Assembly (NCBI RefSeq): GCF_001623075.1
Contig: NZ_LMCF01000021.1
Span: 26,104-90,103, forward strand
Direction of reading: 5' to 3'
DNA: 64,000 nucleotides
From: Pseudovibrio sp. Ad37
GTDB taxonomy: Bacteria > Pseudomonadota > Alphaproteobacteria > Rhizobiales > Stappiaceae
In this document: positions 26,904 through 36,613 of the stretch, piece after piece
Layout: each line of letters opens with the position of its first letter
How positions within the stretch are numbered: the stretch's first letter is position 1
Notes under the pieces: generated by a model
Databases searched by the model: none
Told to the model about the DNA's origin: nothing
The model's input: only the letters and a program-made list of their open reading frames with translations
Made by a program: the position numbers and the translations under genes

Positions 26904-29900
26904 TTAGCCTTCTGTCGCAGCCAGCAGGCTCGCGTTGCCACCAGACGCTGTTGTGTCAATGCAGAGGTGACGTTCCAGCTGATAACGCTCAGGCTGGTTA
27001 CGCTCCATAATCAGCTGCATCAAAGCCCCCTCACGTTCGGCAAGCTCAGCTTTCATTTCTTTCAGCTCTTGCTCGCTGTGGTTCGCTGCAATGGCATCAA
27101 CCCCATGAAGTTCTTTCAGAGCACCAACGGCCAGATTGCCTTCCAATGCGACGATTGGAGCGGAAAGAGTGCGCAGCTTCACAGCCAGCTTCTCAGCGTC
27201 TTGTCCAACAGCAATCACCCCGTTGCCAGCTGCCAAAGCCAGAACCACCTGATGCTTCAGGCTTTCTGTATCCGGGCCCAGGCAAAGCACGGTGCCACGT
27301 GGCGCAGCATAAAGGCGGTTGGATTCACCGGTTGGCCCAGGCATGTTGCGTGCGTGATCAGCCGCAACACGGTTCAGCAGACCTGTTTCCTTCTCAAACA
27401 GGGTTGCCAGCTCGGTGAAGCGACCAAAATTACCTTCCCACGTGCTGGTGCGTAATGCCCCTCGCGCTTTAAAGATATCCTCGGCGGAGACGGTTTTGCT
27501 CAGCTCCACACTGGTCGCCGCTGACGTGTCTGCAAGACGGAAACGAGCCACATAGTGAGGACCACCTGCTTTCGGGCCGGTACCAGACAGACCTTCACCA
27601 CCAAACGGCTGAGATCCAACAATCGCGCCAATCTGGTTTCGGTTCACATAAAGGTTGCCCACCTTCACGCGCTCTACAATGTGCTGAACACGGCTATCTA
27701 CACGGGTATGCAGACCAAATGTCAGACCGAACTCTTTTGTATTGATCGCGTCAATCGTCTGGTCGATCTCTTCTGCCTTGAAGGTTGCAATGTGCAGAAC
27801 AGGACCAAAAATTTCTTCGTCCAGCTCTTCGATACCGTCCAGTTTGATCAGTGTCGGAGCAATGAAGTGACCTTTGGTTGGTGCCTTCATCTGTTTGATA
27901 ACGCGACCTTTTTCAGCCCACTTCTCACAATGTGCAGCAATCTTCTTCTGCGCAGATGCATCAATCACCGGACCAACATCCGTTGACAGGGCTGATGGAT
28001 CACCCAGTTCCAACTCACTCATGGCACCTAGAAGCATCGCTTTGAAATCTTCAAAGATATCTTCCTGAACATAAAGCATGCGCAGTGCAGAACAACGCTG
28101 ACCCGCACTTTGGAAACTGGAAGCAATCACATCACGAACAGCCTGCTCAGGCAGAGCCGTGGAATCCACGATCATAGCGTTAAGCCCACCTGTTTCCGCG
28201 ATCAGCGGTGCAGATGGAGCAAGCGCTTTTGCCATAGCACGGTTGATGTGCTGCGCAGTTCCGGTAGATCCGGTAAAGCAAACACCAGCCACACGGCTGT
28301 CAGATGTCAGTGCTGCGCCAACTTCGCCAGCACCCGGCAGCAACTGCAGAGTCTCGACAGGAATGCCAGCCTTGTGCATCAGGCCAACAGCAAATGTTGC
28401 GATCAGTGGTGTCTGTGGCGCAGGCTTGGCAAGCACTGGGTTGCCAGCTGCCAGAGCGGCAAAAATCTGCCCCGAGAAAATCGCAAGCGGGAAGTTCCAG
28501 GGAGAGATACAGGTGATTGGACCACGAAGGCCGCCTTTACCATCACGCTCATCAAGACGGATCGCTTCGTTCGCGTAGTAGCGTGCAAAGTCAACCGCTT
28601 CACGCAGTTCGTTGATGGCATCCATGTAGGTCTTGCCAGCTTCACGGGTGAGCAGAGCAAAGATCTCAGGAGCATTCTCTTCAAACAAGTCTGCCGCTTT
28701 GCGAAGGATGACAGCGCGGTCTTCCGCACTCTTGTCTGCCCATTCAGGGCAGCCATTATGTGCGGTAGTCAAAGCCGCTTCAATCTGCTCCGGCGTCGCG
28801 GTCGCTACGCTGCCAACAACATCCCGCAGGTCTGCAGGGTTTTTCACGCTCACCGCTTCAGCGTTCTTGACGGAAGCTGCAATGACAGGATGGCCGTTCC
28901 ACTTGGTTGCTGAGAAGGACTTCAGGTTCTCAACATACTCAGCTTCCTGGCGTGTATCACTCAGGTCCCAGCCCTTTGCGTTTTTACGTCCCGCACCGTA
29001 AAGCGCTGGTGGGAGAGGGATCTTGGAGTTGGCAACATGCTCGCCATACTTTTCGATATGAACAAGCGGATCCTGTGCAATCGCCTCTGGTGTCACGTTT
29101 TCATCACGGATCTGGTGCACGAAAGAGCTGTTCGCACCATTTTCCAAGAGGCGGCGAACCAGATAAGCCAGCAGGTCTTTGTGTGCACCAACCGGAGCGT
29201 AGATGCGGCAGTTGGAGCCGTGTTTCTTCATGGTGCGCTCGTGAAGCGCTTCGCCCATGCCATGCAGGCGTTGGAACTCGTAAGAGCTTAGCGGAAGATT
29301 TTTCCCCAGTTCCAGAATGGTTGCAACACTGTGCGCATTGTGAGTTGCAAACTGCGGATAGATGCGATCCGTCATACCCAGCAGTTTTTCAGCACAAGCA
29401 GTGTAGGAGATGTCAGTGGATACCTTACGGGTGAAGACCGGATAGCCATCAATACCGAGGGTCTGCGCACGCTTGATCTCGCTGTCCCAGTAAGCACCTT
29501 TCACCAGACGCACCATGATCTTGCGATCATACTTCTCAGCAACCGCATAAAGCCAGTCGATCACGTGAGTTGCACGTGGTCCAAACGCCTGTACAACAAT
29601 ACCGAAACCGTCCCAGCCCTCAGTTGCAGGATCCGCCAGCAACGCTTCAATCACATCAAGGGAAATGTCGAGGCGATCCGCTTCTTCTGCATCAATGTTG
29701 AAGCCCATATTGGAGGACTTCGCCAGCATGATAAGGGAAAGAGTGCGAGGAACCAGCTCTTTCATGACACGTTCGCGCTTGGCAAACTCATAGCGTGGGT
29801 GCAGAGCCGAAAGCTTGACTGAAATGCCTGGATTTTCGCGAATGCTTGCTTTCGTGCAATTGCTGGAAAGCGCGGTAATCGCTTTGGAGTAGGACAGATG

Positions 29901-30542
29901 ATAGCGCTTTGCATCAGCCTCGGTCCGAGCAGCTTCGCCAAGCATGTCGTAGGAGTAGGTGAAGCCGTTGCCTTCTTCCGCACGCGCATTACGCATGGCT
30001 TCGCGGATGGTACGGCCAAGAACGAACTGGCGACCCAATTCTTTCATTGCCTGCGCAACAGCAGTACGAACCACAGGCTCACCAAGGCGCTTCACAACAC
30101 CGCGAATGGTGCCAACGAGCCCCTGATCATCTTGCGCCAGAACTTTACCAGTCAGCAGCAGCGCCCATGTGGACGCGTTGATCAGTGTGGAAGAAGACTG
30201 ACCCAGGTGCTCTCCCCAGGCACTTGGAGTAATCTTATCCGCAATCAACGCATCAATTGTCTGGGCATCAGGCACGCGAAGCAAAGCTTCCGCAAGGCAC
30301 ATCAGCGCAATGCCTTCCTGAGTTGAGAGGCCGTATTCGCCGAGAAAACTCTCCATGATTGTTGGAGAGGTGTTCGCCCGCAAATCTGAGATCAAATCTG
30401 CCGCTTTATCAGATGCCCGCTTACGCGCCGCCTCATCCATTTGCAGGGATGAAATGAGCTCCTGAACCACCTGATTTTCGTCAGGAAGGTAGTTATCTCT
30501 GATTTTGTTGCGGATGATCTCCGGCGTAGCCTCTGATCCCAT
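26904..30542 (-). CDS. putA: Bifunctional proline dehydrogenase / P5C dehydrogenase
   Basis: Oxidises proline to glutamate in two steps. The 1212-residue protein has a helical N-terminal domain, an FAD-dependent proline dehydrogenase barrel (about 180-490) and an NAD-dependent aldehyde dehydrogenase (about 530-990) with catalytic Cys in SAGQRCSALRM and Glu in IAETGGLNAM. About 200 C-terminal residues follow, as in longer PutA types. The ribbon-helix-helix DNA-binding domain of enterobacterial PutA is absent, so it should not regulate itself. It is divergent from an Lrp-type putR with a clear inverted repeat between them. Confidence 0.96.
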   Translation of the reverse strand: MGSEATPEIIRNKIRDNYLPDENQVVQELISSLQMDEAARKRASDKAADLISDLRANTSPTIMESFLGEYGLSTQEGIALMCLAEALLRVPDAQTIDALIADKITPSAWGEHLGQSSSTLINASTWALLLTGKVLAQDDQGLVGTIRGVVKRLGEPVVRTAVAQAMKELGRQFVLGRTIREAMRNARAEEGNGFTYSYDMLGEAARTEADAKRYHLSYSKAITALSSNCTKASIRENPGISVKLSALHPRYEFAKRERVMKELVPRTLSLIMLAKSSNMGFNIDAEEADRLDISLDVIEALLADPATEGWDGFGIVVQAFGPRATHVIDWLYAVAEKYDRKIMVRLVKGAYWDSEIKRAQTLGIDGYPVFTRKVSTDISYTACAEKLLGMTDRIYPQFATHNAHSVATILELGKNLPLSSYEFQRLHGMGEALHERTMKKHGSNCRIYAPVGAHKDLLAYLVRRLLENGANSSFVHQIRDENVTPEAIAQDPLVHIEKYGEHVANSKIPLPPALYGAGRKNAKGWDLSDTRQEAEYVENLKSFSATKWNGHPVIAASVKNAEAVSVKNPADLRDVVGSVATATPEQIEAALTTAHNGCPEWADKSAEDRAVILRKAADLFEENAPEIFALLTREAGKTYMDAINELREAVDFARYYANEAIRLDERDGKGGLRGPITCISPWNFPLAIFSGQIFAALAAGNPVLAKPAPQTPLIATFAVGLMHKAGIPVETLQLLPGAGEVGAALTSDSRVAGVCFTGSTGTAQHINRAMAKALAPSAPLIAETGGLNAMIVDSTALPEQAVRDVIASSFQSAGQRCSALRMLYVQEDIFEDFKAMLLGAMSELELGDPSALSTDVGPVIDASAQKKIAAHCEKWAEKGRVIKQMKAPTKGHFIAPTLIKLDGIEELDEEIFGPVLHIATFKAEEIDQTIDAINTKEFGLTFGLHTRVDSRVQHIVERVKVGNLYVNRNQIGAIVGSQPFGGEGLSGTGPKAGGPHYVARFRLADTSAATSVELSKTVSAEDIFKARGALRTSTWEGNFGRFTELATLFEKETGLLNRVAADHARNMPGPTGESNRLYAAPRGTVLCLGPDTESLKHQVVLALAAGNGVIAVGQDAEKLAVKLRTLSAPIVALEGNLAVGALKELHGVDAIAANHSEQELKEMKAELAEREGALMQLIMERNQPERYQLERHLCIDTTASGGNASLLAATEG

Positions 30543-30635
30543 GCCGTGCTCCCTACTGTTAAATACCTATTGTTGAACTGACATTAGCAAAATACCCATA
30601 GGGATGTTTCCTGTATTTTTTGATGGTAAAGACTA

Positions 30636-30658
30636 TTCGACTTTGATATTCAGTCGAA
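30636..30658. promoter_or_regulatory. Candidate PutR operator
   Basis: TTCGACT and AGTCGAA form a perfect 7-base inverted repeat with a 9-base AT-rich spacer, in the 147-base gap between divergent putA and putR, ending 31 bases before the putR ATG. Lrp-family proteins bind such spaced palindromes, so it is a likely site for proline-responsive control. Inference from symmetry and position. Confidence 0.5.
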
Positions 30659-30689
30659 ATGGTCGTTATGAATAATAAAATGGCATATC

Positions 30690-31142
30690 ATGGAGAAATT
30701 GGACGATTTTGATCGTAAGATTGTAGAAGAACTGCAAAAATGCGGGCGCATCACTGTCACTGACCTTGCGAAAAAGGTAGGCCTCTCTAAAACGCCTTGC
30801 CAAATTCGCATGAAGAAGCTGGAGGATGCGGGATACATTCTTGGCTATCGGGCAGAAGTCGATCACACCAAGTTAGGTGCTGGTCATATCGCGTTTGTAC
30901 AGGTCAAACTTAACGACACGCGCTCACGCTCACTGGAAGCTTTCAACGCAGCTGCGCGGGAAATCCCAGAGATCGAAGAATGCCACATGATTGCAAGCGG
31001 ATTTGATTACCTGCTGAAAGTGCGAACCAAGGATATCGGAAGTTATCGCCGCGTACTGGGAGAAAAACTCTCTGAAATGCCTTATGTAGCGCAGACATCG
31101 ACATTCGTTTGTATGGAGCAGGTCAAAGACAGGCCGTTCTAG
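30690..31142 (+). CDS. putR: Lrp/AsnC family regulator of proline catabolism
   Basis: A 150-residue regulator with an N-terminal HTH (DDFDRKIVEELQKCGRITVTD, in shorter form DFDRKIVEELQ, then LAKKVGLSKTPCQIRMKKLE) and a C-terminal RAM effector domain (AFVQVKLN, EIEECHMIASGFDYLLKV). Divergently placed Lrp-type genes beside putA are proline-responsive activators in alphaproteobacteria. Its stop codon shares a CTAG with the stop of the convergent GNAT gene. Confidence 0.9.
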   Translation: MEKLDDFDRKIVEELQKCGRITVTDLAKKVGLSKTPCQIRMKKLEDAGYILGYRAEVDHTKLGAGHIAFVQVKLNDTRSRSLEAFNAAAREIPEIEECHMIASGFDYLLKVRTKDIGSYRRVLGEKLSEMPYVAQTSTFVCMEQVKDRPF

Positions 31143-31645
31143 TCGACACCACGCTGCATGTAGTGTGCGTTCGCTCCATATGCTCTGAGTTTATCCTTGA
31201 GCAGTTGTTCGTGCACTGCTCGAAAGCCACGTGCCAGCCAGAACTCATTGGCGGTGTCCAGAGCAACCAGCGCAAACGTGTTGATGTAAAGACTGCGGGC
31301 GACCTGGCTCAACTGCTCAAGAACAGCTCGGGCTGCACCAATGCCTTGTGCCTCCGACAGCAGGGCTATGTCGTGAATGTAATAGACTTCGGCCTTAAAG
31401 GGCAGGGAGCCCAGTAAGCTTGAAAGCGGCGGGATACTGCGATTTTCCCATGGATGAGAGATGATGTAGCCGAGGATGGTGTCTCTATCGTTTTGTCGCA
31501 GCACCTGACAGCCATGAGGAAACAGTCGCACACGTTCCCGAACACAGTCGATATCCTCCGGCAAATGCGGATAGGTCTGCTGCATGATCTGGTCGATCTC
31601 GTGCAGGTCGTCTTCTTGCATCTGGTGCCAGCTAAAATTCTCCAT
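31139..31645 (-). CDS. GNAT family N-acetyltransferase
   Basis: A 168-residue GNAT protein. The family pattern appears as VYYIHDIALLSEAQGIGAARAVLEQL, seen here as YYIHDIALL followed by the CoA loop SEAQGIGAAR, and the C-terminal NTFALVALDTANEFWLARGF. The acceptor is unknown. It begins 23 bases after the nhaC stop on the same strand, so it is probably the last gene of the arginine deiminase operon. The last four bases overlap putR, the two genes using opposite strands of one CTAG as stop codons. Confidence 0.83.
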   Translation of the reverse strand: MENFSWHQMQEDDLHEIDQIMQQTYPHLPEDIDCVRERVRLFPHGCQVLRQNDRDTILGYIISHPWENRSIPPLSSLLGSLPFKAEVYYIHDIALLSEAQGIGAARAVLEQLSQVARSLYINTFALVALDTANEFWLARGFRAVHEQLLKDKLRAYGANAHYMQRGVD

Positions 31646-31668
31646 GGCGGTGCTGCATTTCTCACTAA

Positions 31669-33153
31669 TCAGGCTTCTTGCTCATCATCCGGCAGCACAA
31701 TACGCTCAGGCTTGTGATCTGTCATCGTCAACATTCTCCATCCCATCACAGCAAACAGAATTGTCAGGAGGGGGCTGACGATGTTGAAGAAGGCAAATCC
31801 AGCAAATGCCAGCGTTGGAACACCAAGTGTAGCCGCCATATAAGCGCCACAGCTGTTCCATGGAATGAGAGCGGAGGTCACTGTTGCGCTATCCCCAACC
31901 GCACGGGACAGAACCTCAGGCCGCAAACGGCGTTGGCGGAAAGATTTGCGATACATCCGACCCGGAATAACAATTGCAATGTACTGGTCTGCAGCCAGAA
32001 TGTTAGTCGCGATTGCAGTTGAAACCAGTGACAATACCAGCGCACCAGTGGTCTTGGCTGCGTGCAGGATAGGGCCAATAATCCGATCCAGAATACCAGC
32101 TTTCTCAACCACGCCACCAAACGCTAAAGCAGTCATGATCAGCCAGATGGTCGTCAGCATATTGCCCATGCCACCACGGCTTAAAAGAGCATCAATGGAA
32201 GGGTCTCCTGTGACGCTCACATAGCCGTTGGACATCGCGATCCAGACGCCTTTGATCACCTCAAGCGAGTAGGGCAATGCCGGAGATGCGGCAAGACCAA
32301 TCACTTTGTCTGGATCCATAATGATTGCAAAAAGCCCCCCCGCCAGCGCGCCAATAAAGATAGTTGTAAACGGAGGATAGCGGATCATTGCCAGTCCCAA
32401 AACCAGCAGGAGTGGAAGGAAATTGAGCAAGGTAATGTCGTAGTGCTGCTCAATACTGGTCAACGTGCCTTGCGCGACAAAGTCTCCGGGTTCTCCGAGC
32501 CACCAGAAGAGGGCTAGCGAAATGATGAGAGCAGGTATGGACGTCCAGAGATTTTCTTTGATGTGCGTATAAAGGTTGGATCCTGCCGCCGCAGTTGCCA
32601 GATTAGTTGCATCAGAAAGTGGGGAGGACTTATCCCCGAAATAGGCACCTGACAGGATCGCGCCGGCAGTGATAGCGGGATCGAGGCCCATCTTTGTCGA
32701 GATTCCCATCAACCCGATACCAATGGTTCCTGCAACGGTCCACGAACTACCAATACTGACCGAAACCAAGGCGCAAATGATGACGGTCGTGAAGTAGAAG
32801 TAATTTGGGCTAAGAAGTTGTAATCCATAATAAACCATCGCCATGATGGTGCCGGACATAGCCCATGTGCCGATCAGCGAGCCCACTGCAAATAAAATGA
32901 AGATCGCATGAAGGCCGGTGCTCACGCTATCAACGACAGCATCCTTCAGTTCATCAAATTGAAAACCATGAAACAGAGCCACAAAGCTGGCGATCAGGGC
33001 ACAAAACAAGAGCGCAATCTGGTTTGGTCCTGAGGAGGCTTCATCTCCAAACAGATAGTAGGAAAGCGCAAGCAGGATAACGAGCGAGGCAACGGGAATG
33101 ATCGCTCCGGCCAGCGACATTTTTTGAGAATATGGAGCTGGCACTTTGGCCAT
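31669..33153 (-). CDS. nhaC: NhaC family Na+/H+ antiporter-like transporter
   Basis: A 494-residue transporter with about 11-12 membrane segments. Family features include GSLIGTWAMSGTIMAMVYYG, the SSWTVAGTIGIGLMGI segment and SGAYFGDKSSPLSDATNLA. NhaC proteins exchange Na+ or a metabolite for protons. The ATG at 33153 (MAKVPAPYS) follows an AAGGAC site; the longer frame to 33243 crosses a hairpin and is unlikely. It ends the arc operon after arcC, where it could help manage pH as the deiminase pathway releases ammonia. An amino acid exchange role is possible but not shown. Confidence 0.85.
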   Translation of the reverse strand: MAKVPAPYSQKMSLAGAIIPVASLVILLALSYYLFGDEASSGPNQIALLFCALIASFVALFHGFQFDELKDAVVDSVSTGLHAIFILFAVGSLIGTWAMSGTIMAMVYYGLQLLSPNYFYFTTVIICALVSVSIGSSWTVAGTIGIGLMGISTKMGLDPAITAGAILSGAYFGDKSSPLSDATNLATAAAGSNLYTHIKENLWTSIPALIISLALFWWLGEPGDFVAQGTLTSIEQHYDITLLNFLPLLLVLGLAMIRYPPFTTIFIGALAGGLFAIIMDPDKVIGLAASPALPYSLEVIKGVWIAMSNGYVSVTGDPSIDALLSRGGMGNMLTTIWLIMTALAFGGVVEKAGILDRIIGPILHAAKTTGALVLSLVSTAIATNILAADQYIAIVIPGRMYRKSFRQRRLRPEVLSRAVGDSATVTSALIPWNSCGAYMAATLGVPTLAFAGFAFFNIVSPLLTILFAVMGWRMLTMTDHKPERIVLPDDEQEA

Positions 33154-33233
33154 ATGCAATTCGTCCTTTGTTTTCCTGTTGTTTTGATGGGCAAAATGAA
33201 GCCCAAGGACAATCAAATGCATTTGAAAACAGG

Positions 33234-33266
33234 AACGCCCCAAAGCTCACTCAGCTTCGGGGCGTT
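33234..33266 (-). terminator. Hairpin between arcC and nhaC
   Basis: AACGCCCC pairs with GGGGCGTT, and inside this AAGCT pairs with AGCTT, giving a strong interrupted stem immediately after the arcC stop. On the minus strand it is followed by a T-containing but broken tract (CCTGTTTTC). It may be a partial terminator or mRNA processing site that lowers nhaC relative to arcABC. Confidence 0.55.
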
Positions 33267-33270
33267 CATC

Positions 33271-34203
33271 TCAGTAAAACGTGGTGTCACCAGCCGCTGT
33301 GGTAATCGAAGTCCCTTTCTCTCCCAAAATTGCTTGAGGCACTTCAGCGAGCGTGCATATGACGGATTTTTTGCCGGTTTGCCGTGCAAAAGTCTGTGCT
33401 GCTTCTACTTTTGGTCCCATAGAACCTGCAGCAAAACCGTAGGCATCTAGTGCATCCGGAGAGGCCGATTTGATCGCGCGTTGGCTTGGTGTACCCCAAT
33501 CCAGATAGACGGCATCCGCATCTGTTGCCATAATGTAGACGTCAGCATCAATCTCTTTGGCAAGAAGGCCTGAACACCGGTCTTTATCGATCACACATTC
33601 CACACCAACGAGCTTCTTTTCTTCGTTGTACATAGTTGGAATGCCGCCCCCACCTGCTGCGATGACAAGCACATCATGGTCCAGAAGCCACTTGATAGGC
33701 CGGATCTCAAAGATGTGTTTGGGTAATGGGCTTGGCACAACGCGCCGCCACTTATCTCCATCTTCTCGAATGGACCAGCCTTTCTCATCAGCAAGTCTCT
33801 CCGCTTCTTCTTTGGAGTAAAGCGGACCGATGGGCTTTGTTGGGTCTTTGAAAGCCGGATCGTTCGGATCAACCTCAACCTGCGTGAGGATCGTGGCAAA
33901 TGGCTTTTCAAAGGGCAGGAGGTTCCCAAGTTCCTGCTCGATCATGTAGCCAATCATGCCAACTGTTTCAGCGCCCAACACATCCAGTGGGTAGGCCTCA
34001 ACCTGCTCGTAAGCAGCACCTTGCAGAGCCAACAAGCCGACCTGAGGGCCATTCCCGTGCGTGATGACCACTTCATGACCATCATCATAAAGTGGCGCCA
34101 GCGCTTCTGCGGCGATCCGCGCATTCTTTCGTTGGTTTTCGGCAGTCATTGCCTCTCCACGCCGGAGAAGGGCATTCCCGCCAAGAGCGACGACAACACG
34201 CAT
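33271..34203 (-). CDS. arcC: Carbamate kinase
   Basis: Makes ATP from carbamoyl phosphate and ADP in the last step of the arginine deiminase pathway. The 310-residue protein has the family pattern [15 protein letters not shown] at the start, [41 protein letters not shown] and [16 protein letters not shown]. The length is normal. Its ATG overlaps the arcB stop by one base (TAATG), so the two are translationally coupled. Confidence 0.96.
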   Translation of the reverse strand: MRVVVALGGNALLRRGEAMTAENQRKNARIAAEALAPLYDDGHEVVITHGNGPQVGLLALQGAAYEQVEAYPLDVLGAETVGMIGYMIEQELGNLLPFEKPFATILTQVEVDPNDPAFKDPTKPIGPLYSKEEAERLADEKGWSIREDGDKWRRVVPSPLPKHIFEIRPIKWLLDHDVLVIAAGGGGIPTMYNEEKKLVGVECVIDKDRCSGLLAKEIDADVYIMATDADAVYLDWGTPSQRAIKSASPDALDAYGFAAGSMGPKVEAAQTFARQTGKKSVICTLAEVPQAILGEKGTSITTAAGDTTFY

Positions 34204-35207
34204 TATCGACCTCCAATCGTCGCAACCATGATGGCTTTAATAGTGTGGAGCCGGTTTTCAGCTTGCTCAAACGCCAGGTTGCGATCCGATTCAAAGACAT
34301 CATCGGTCACTTCCATCTCGGAGATACCGAACTTCTGGAAGATCTCTTCACCCACCTTGGTCTCCCGGTTATGGAAGGCTGGCAAACAATGCATAAAGAA
34401 CGTGTTCGGGTTGCCGGTGCCTTCAATCAGGGCCTTGTTGATCTGGTAGTCACGCAACAATTTGATCCGGCTTTCCCAGACATCCGGCGGCTCACCCATT
34501 GAGACCCAGACATCTGTATGGATGAAATCAACACCTTCGGTGCCTTCTTTAACGTCATCCGTAATTGTGATGCGCGCGCCATACCGCTTCGCATTGAGTT
34601 CGGCTGCTTTCAGCACATGCGGTTCGGGGTGCAGCTCTTGCGGGCCAATAATGCGAACATCACAGCCACATAGAGCACCCAGCATCAGCAAAGAGTTGCC
34701 CATGTTGTTGCGAGCATCGCCCAGATAGGCAAATGAAATTTCATGCAGTGGCTTGGGGCTGTGTTCGGTCATTGTCAACATATCAGCGAGCATCTGGGTT
34801 GGATGCCAGTCATCAGTCAAACCGTTATAGACCGGGACGCCGGAATACTCCGCCAGAGTTTCAACGGCCTTTTGCCCGGAACCACGAAACTCAATGGCAT
34901 CGAACATCCGACCCAGCACACGCGCGGTATCCTTCATGGATTCTTTGTGACCGATCTGAGAGCCGGATGGATCCAGATAGGTGACATGTGCTCCCTGATC
35001 GTGAGCGGCAACCTCGAAGGCGCAACGGGTACGGGTAGAGGTTTTTTCAAAGATAAGGCAGATGTTCTTATCGACAAGTGTCTGCCGTTCTGTTCCAGAG
35101 TATTTGGCTCGCTTGAGATCACGGGCCAGATCCAGCATGTAAAGTACTTCGCGTTGGCTGAAGTCTTTGAGCTTAAGGTAACTGCGACCTTTCAGATTGA
35201 AAGCCAT
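34203..35207 (-). CDS. arcB: Ornithine carbamoyltransferase, catabolic
   Basis: Converts citrulline and phosphate to ornithine and carbamoyl phosphate. The 334-residue enzyme has the carbamoyl-phosphate motif [15 protein letters not shown], the ornithine-side [12 protein letters not shown], and the catalytic [10 protein letters not shown]. Position between arcA and arcC marks it as the catabolic rather than biosynthetic (argF) enzyme. It starts 56 bases after the arcA stop. Confidence 0.96.
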   Translation of the reverse strand: MAFNLKGRSYLKLKDFSQREVLYMLDLARDLKRAKYSGTERQTLVDKNICLIFEKTSTRTRCAFEVAAHDQGAHVTYLDPSGSQIGHKESMKDTARVLGRMFDAIEFRGSGQKAVETLAEYSGVPVYNGLTDDWHPTQMLADMLTMTEHSPKPLHEISFAYLGDARNNMGNSLLMLGALCGCDVRIIGPQELHPEPHVLKAAELNAKRYGARITITDDVKEGTEGVDFIHTDVWVSMGEPPDVWESRIKLLRDYQINKALIEGTGNPNTFFMHCLPAFHNRETKVGEEIFQKFGISEMEVTDDVFESDRNLAFEQAENRLHTIKAIMVATIGGR

Positions 35208-35263
35208 TTTTCCTTACTCTCCATCTCTTGGATGTTTTTATAATTCAACGGAGTTTGAAAAGA

Positions 35264-36490
35264 CTAGAACTCCACGGCCTCACGCACCGTTGGGCAGGTC
35301 ATGCAGTGTCCACCACCGCGACCACGGCCCAGTTCAGACCCGTCTATGGCGATAACCTCCACACCGGCTCGTTGGAGTTTTGAGTTTGTATAGGTATTTC
35401 GGCGATACCCAACCACGACACCAGGTTCGATGCAGACAACGTTGTTGCCATCATCCCATTGCTCGCGTTCCTGGTCATAAGCATTGCCGCCTGTGGTCAC
35501 CACATGCAGCTTCTGCATACCAAGTGCATTGGCGATGACATCGAACAGATGTCCTTCATCCTGCCTGTAATCGACGCTTTCCGGTTTGTCTCCGGGACGG
35601 ATCGAGAAGCAGATGATCTCATCACAAACGCCTGAGAACGCTGTTGCTTTGTCGCGATCAAGAAGGGTGAAAACAGTGTCCAAGTGCATCGCTGCACGGC
35701 TCTTTGGCATCTGGCAGGCAATGACCCGAGTTGCCGCCTTTTTGCGGAAAAGAGCACGCGCCACCTGACCGACAGCTTGAGGTGTGGTGCGTTCACCCAT
35801 CCCGATTAAAACAACCCCATTGCCGATTGGCATGACGTCGCCGCCTTCCACGGTTGATTCATGGAAGTCCTCATCCGGATCACCCCACCAGAAGTTGACC
35901 TTGCCCTTGAAGTGGGGGTGGAATTTGTAAATTGCAGTGGTGAGGAGCGTCTCGTTCTGGCGCGCCTGCCAGAACATCGGATTAAGCGTGACGCCGTTAT
36001 AGATCCAGCAGGTCGTATCGCGGGTGAACAGTGTATTCGGCAGAGGCGGAATGACGAAATCATTTGCATCCAGATAGCTACCAAACACACCTGTTGGTTT
36101 GAAACCCAACTCACACCGTGCAATGCCGCCAATCAGATGATCCGCGAGGAATTTCTCGGGTTGTTCGTAAAGCCAGGCTCGCAGATCCTCGGCCATGCCA
36201 TACCCAACGCGGTTGTGCGTGATACGGCGTTCCAGCACCCACTTACGAGCTTCCTGATCCTCCAACGTCTCCTTCAGCAGATTGTGCATTTCCAGTACGC
36301 TCACACCGCGCTCTTCCATTCTGAGGCAGAAATCGTAGTGGTGTTTTTGCGCTTCACGAACCCAGATAACATCATCAAATAGCAACTCCTGACAGTTGCC
36401 GGGCGTAAGGCGCATATGCGCAAGTCCGGGACGGCAAACCAATACTTCTTTCAGTTTGCCAACTTCCGAATGAACACCAAATTCAGTCAT
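35264..36490 (-). CDS. arcA: Arginine deiminase
   Basis: Hydrolyses arginine to citrulline and ammonia. The 408-residue protein shows the guanidino-group enzyme motifs: [28 protein letters not shown], and the catalytic Cys396 in [11 protein letters not shown]. The start [22 protein letters not shown] is the family's standard, seen here as [13 protein letters not shown]. It is the second gene of the operon after the yfcC-type antiporter. A strong hairpin precedes it. Confidence 0.96.
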   Translation of the reverse strand: MTEFGVHSEVGKLKEVLVCRPGLAHMRLTPGNCQELLFDDVIWVREAQKHHYDFCLRMEERGVSVLEMHNLLKETLEDQEARKWVLERRITHNRVGYGMAEDLRAWLYEQPEKFLADHLIGGIARCELGFKPTGVFGSYLDANDFVIPPLPNTLFTRDTTCWIYNGVTLNPMFWQARQNETLLTTAIYKFHPHFKGKVNFWWGDPDEDFHESTVEGGDVMPIGNGVVLIGMGERTTPQAVGQVARALFRKKAATRVIACQMPKSRAAMHLDTVFTLLDRDKATAFSGVCDEIICFSIRPGDKPESVDYRQDEGHLFDVIANALGMQKLHVVTTGGNAYDQEREQWDDGNNVVCIEPGVVVGYRRNTYTNSKLQRAGVEVIAIDGSELGRGRGGGHCMTCPTVREAVEF

Positions 36491-36570
36491 GTTGCAGACT
36501 CCGTTCCAGAATTCTTGTTTTGTGAGAGATCAACGTCTCTATGTTTGGTTCAGAGGTTTGATTTGTGCGG

Positions 36571-36594
36571 TGCAGAGGCATGTTTGCCTCTGCA
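36571..36594 (-). promoter_or_regulatory. Intercistronic hairpin between yfcC-type gene and arcA
   Basis: TGCAGAGGCA and TGCCTCTGCA make a perfect 10-base stem with a 4-base loop in the 123-base gap between the antiporter stop and the arcA start. No T-run follows on the minus strand, so it more likely shields or directs processing of the arc mRNA, giving different levels of arcA and the transporter. Confidence 0.55.
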
Positions 36595-36613
36595 AAGATT
36601 GGAGAAACCGCCT

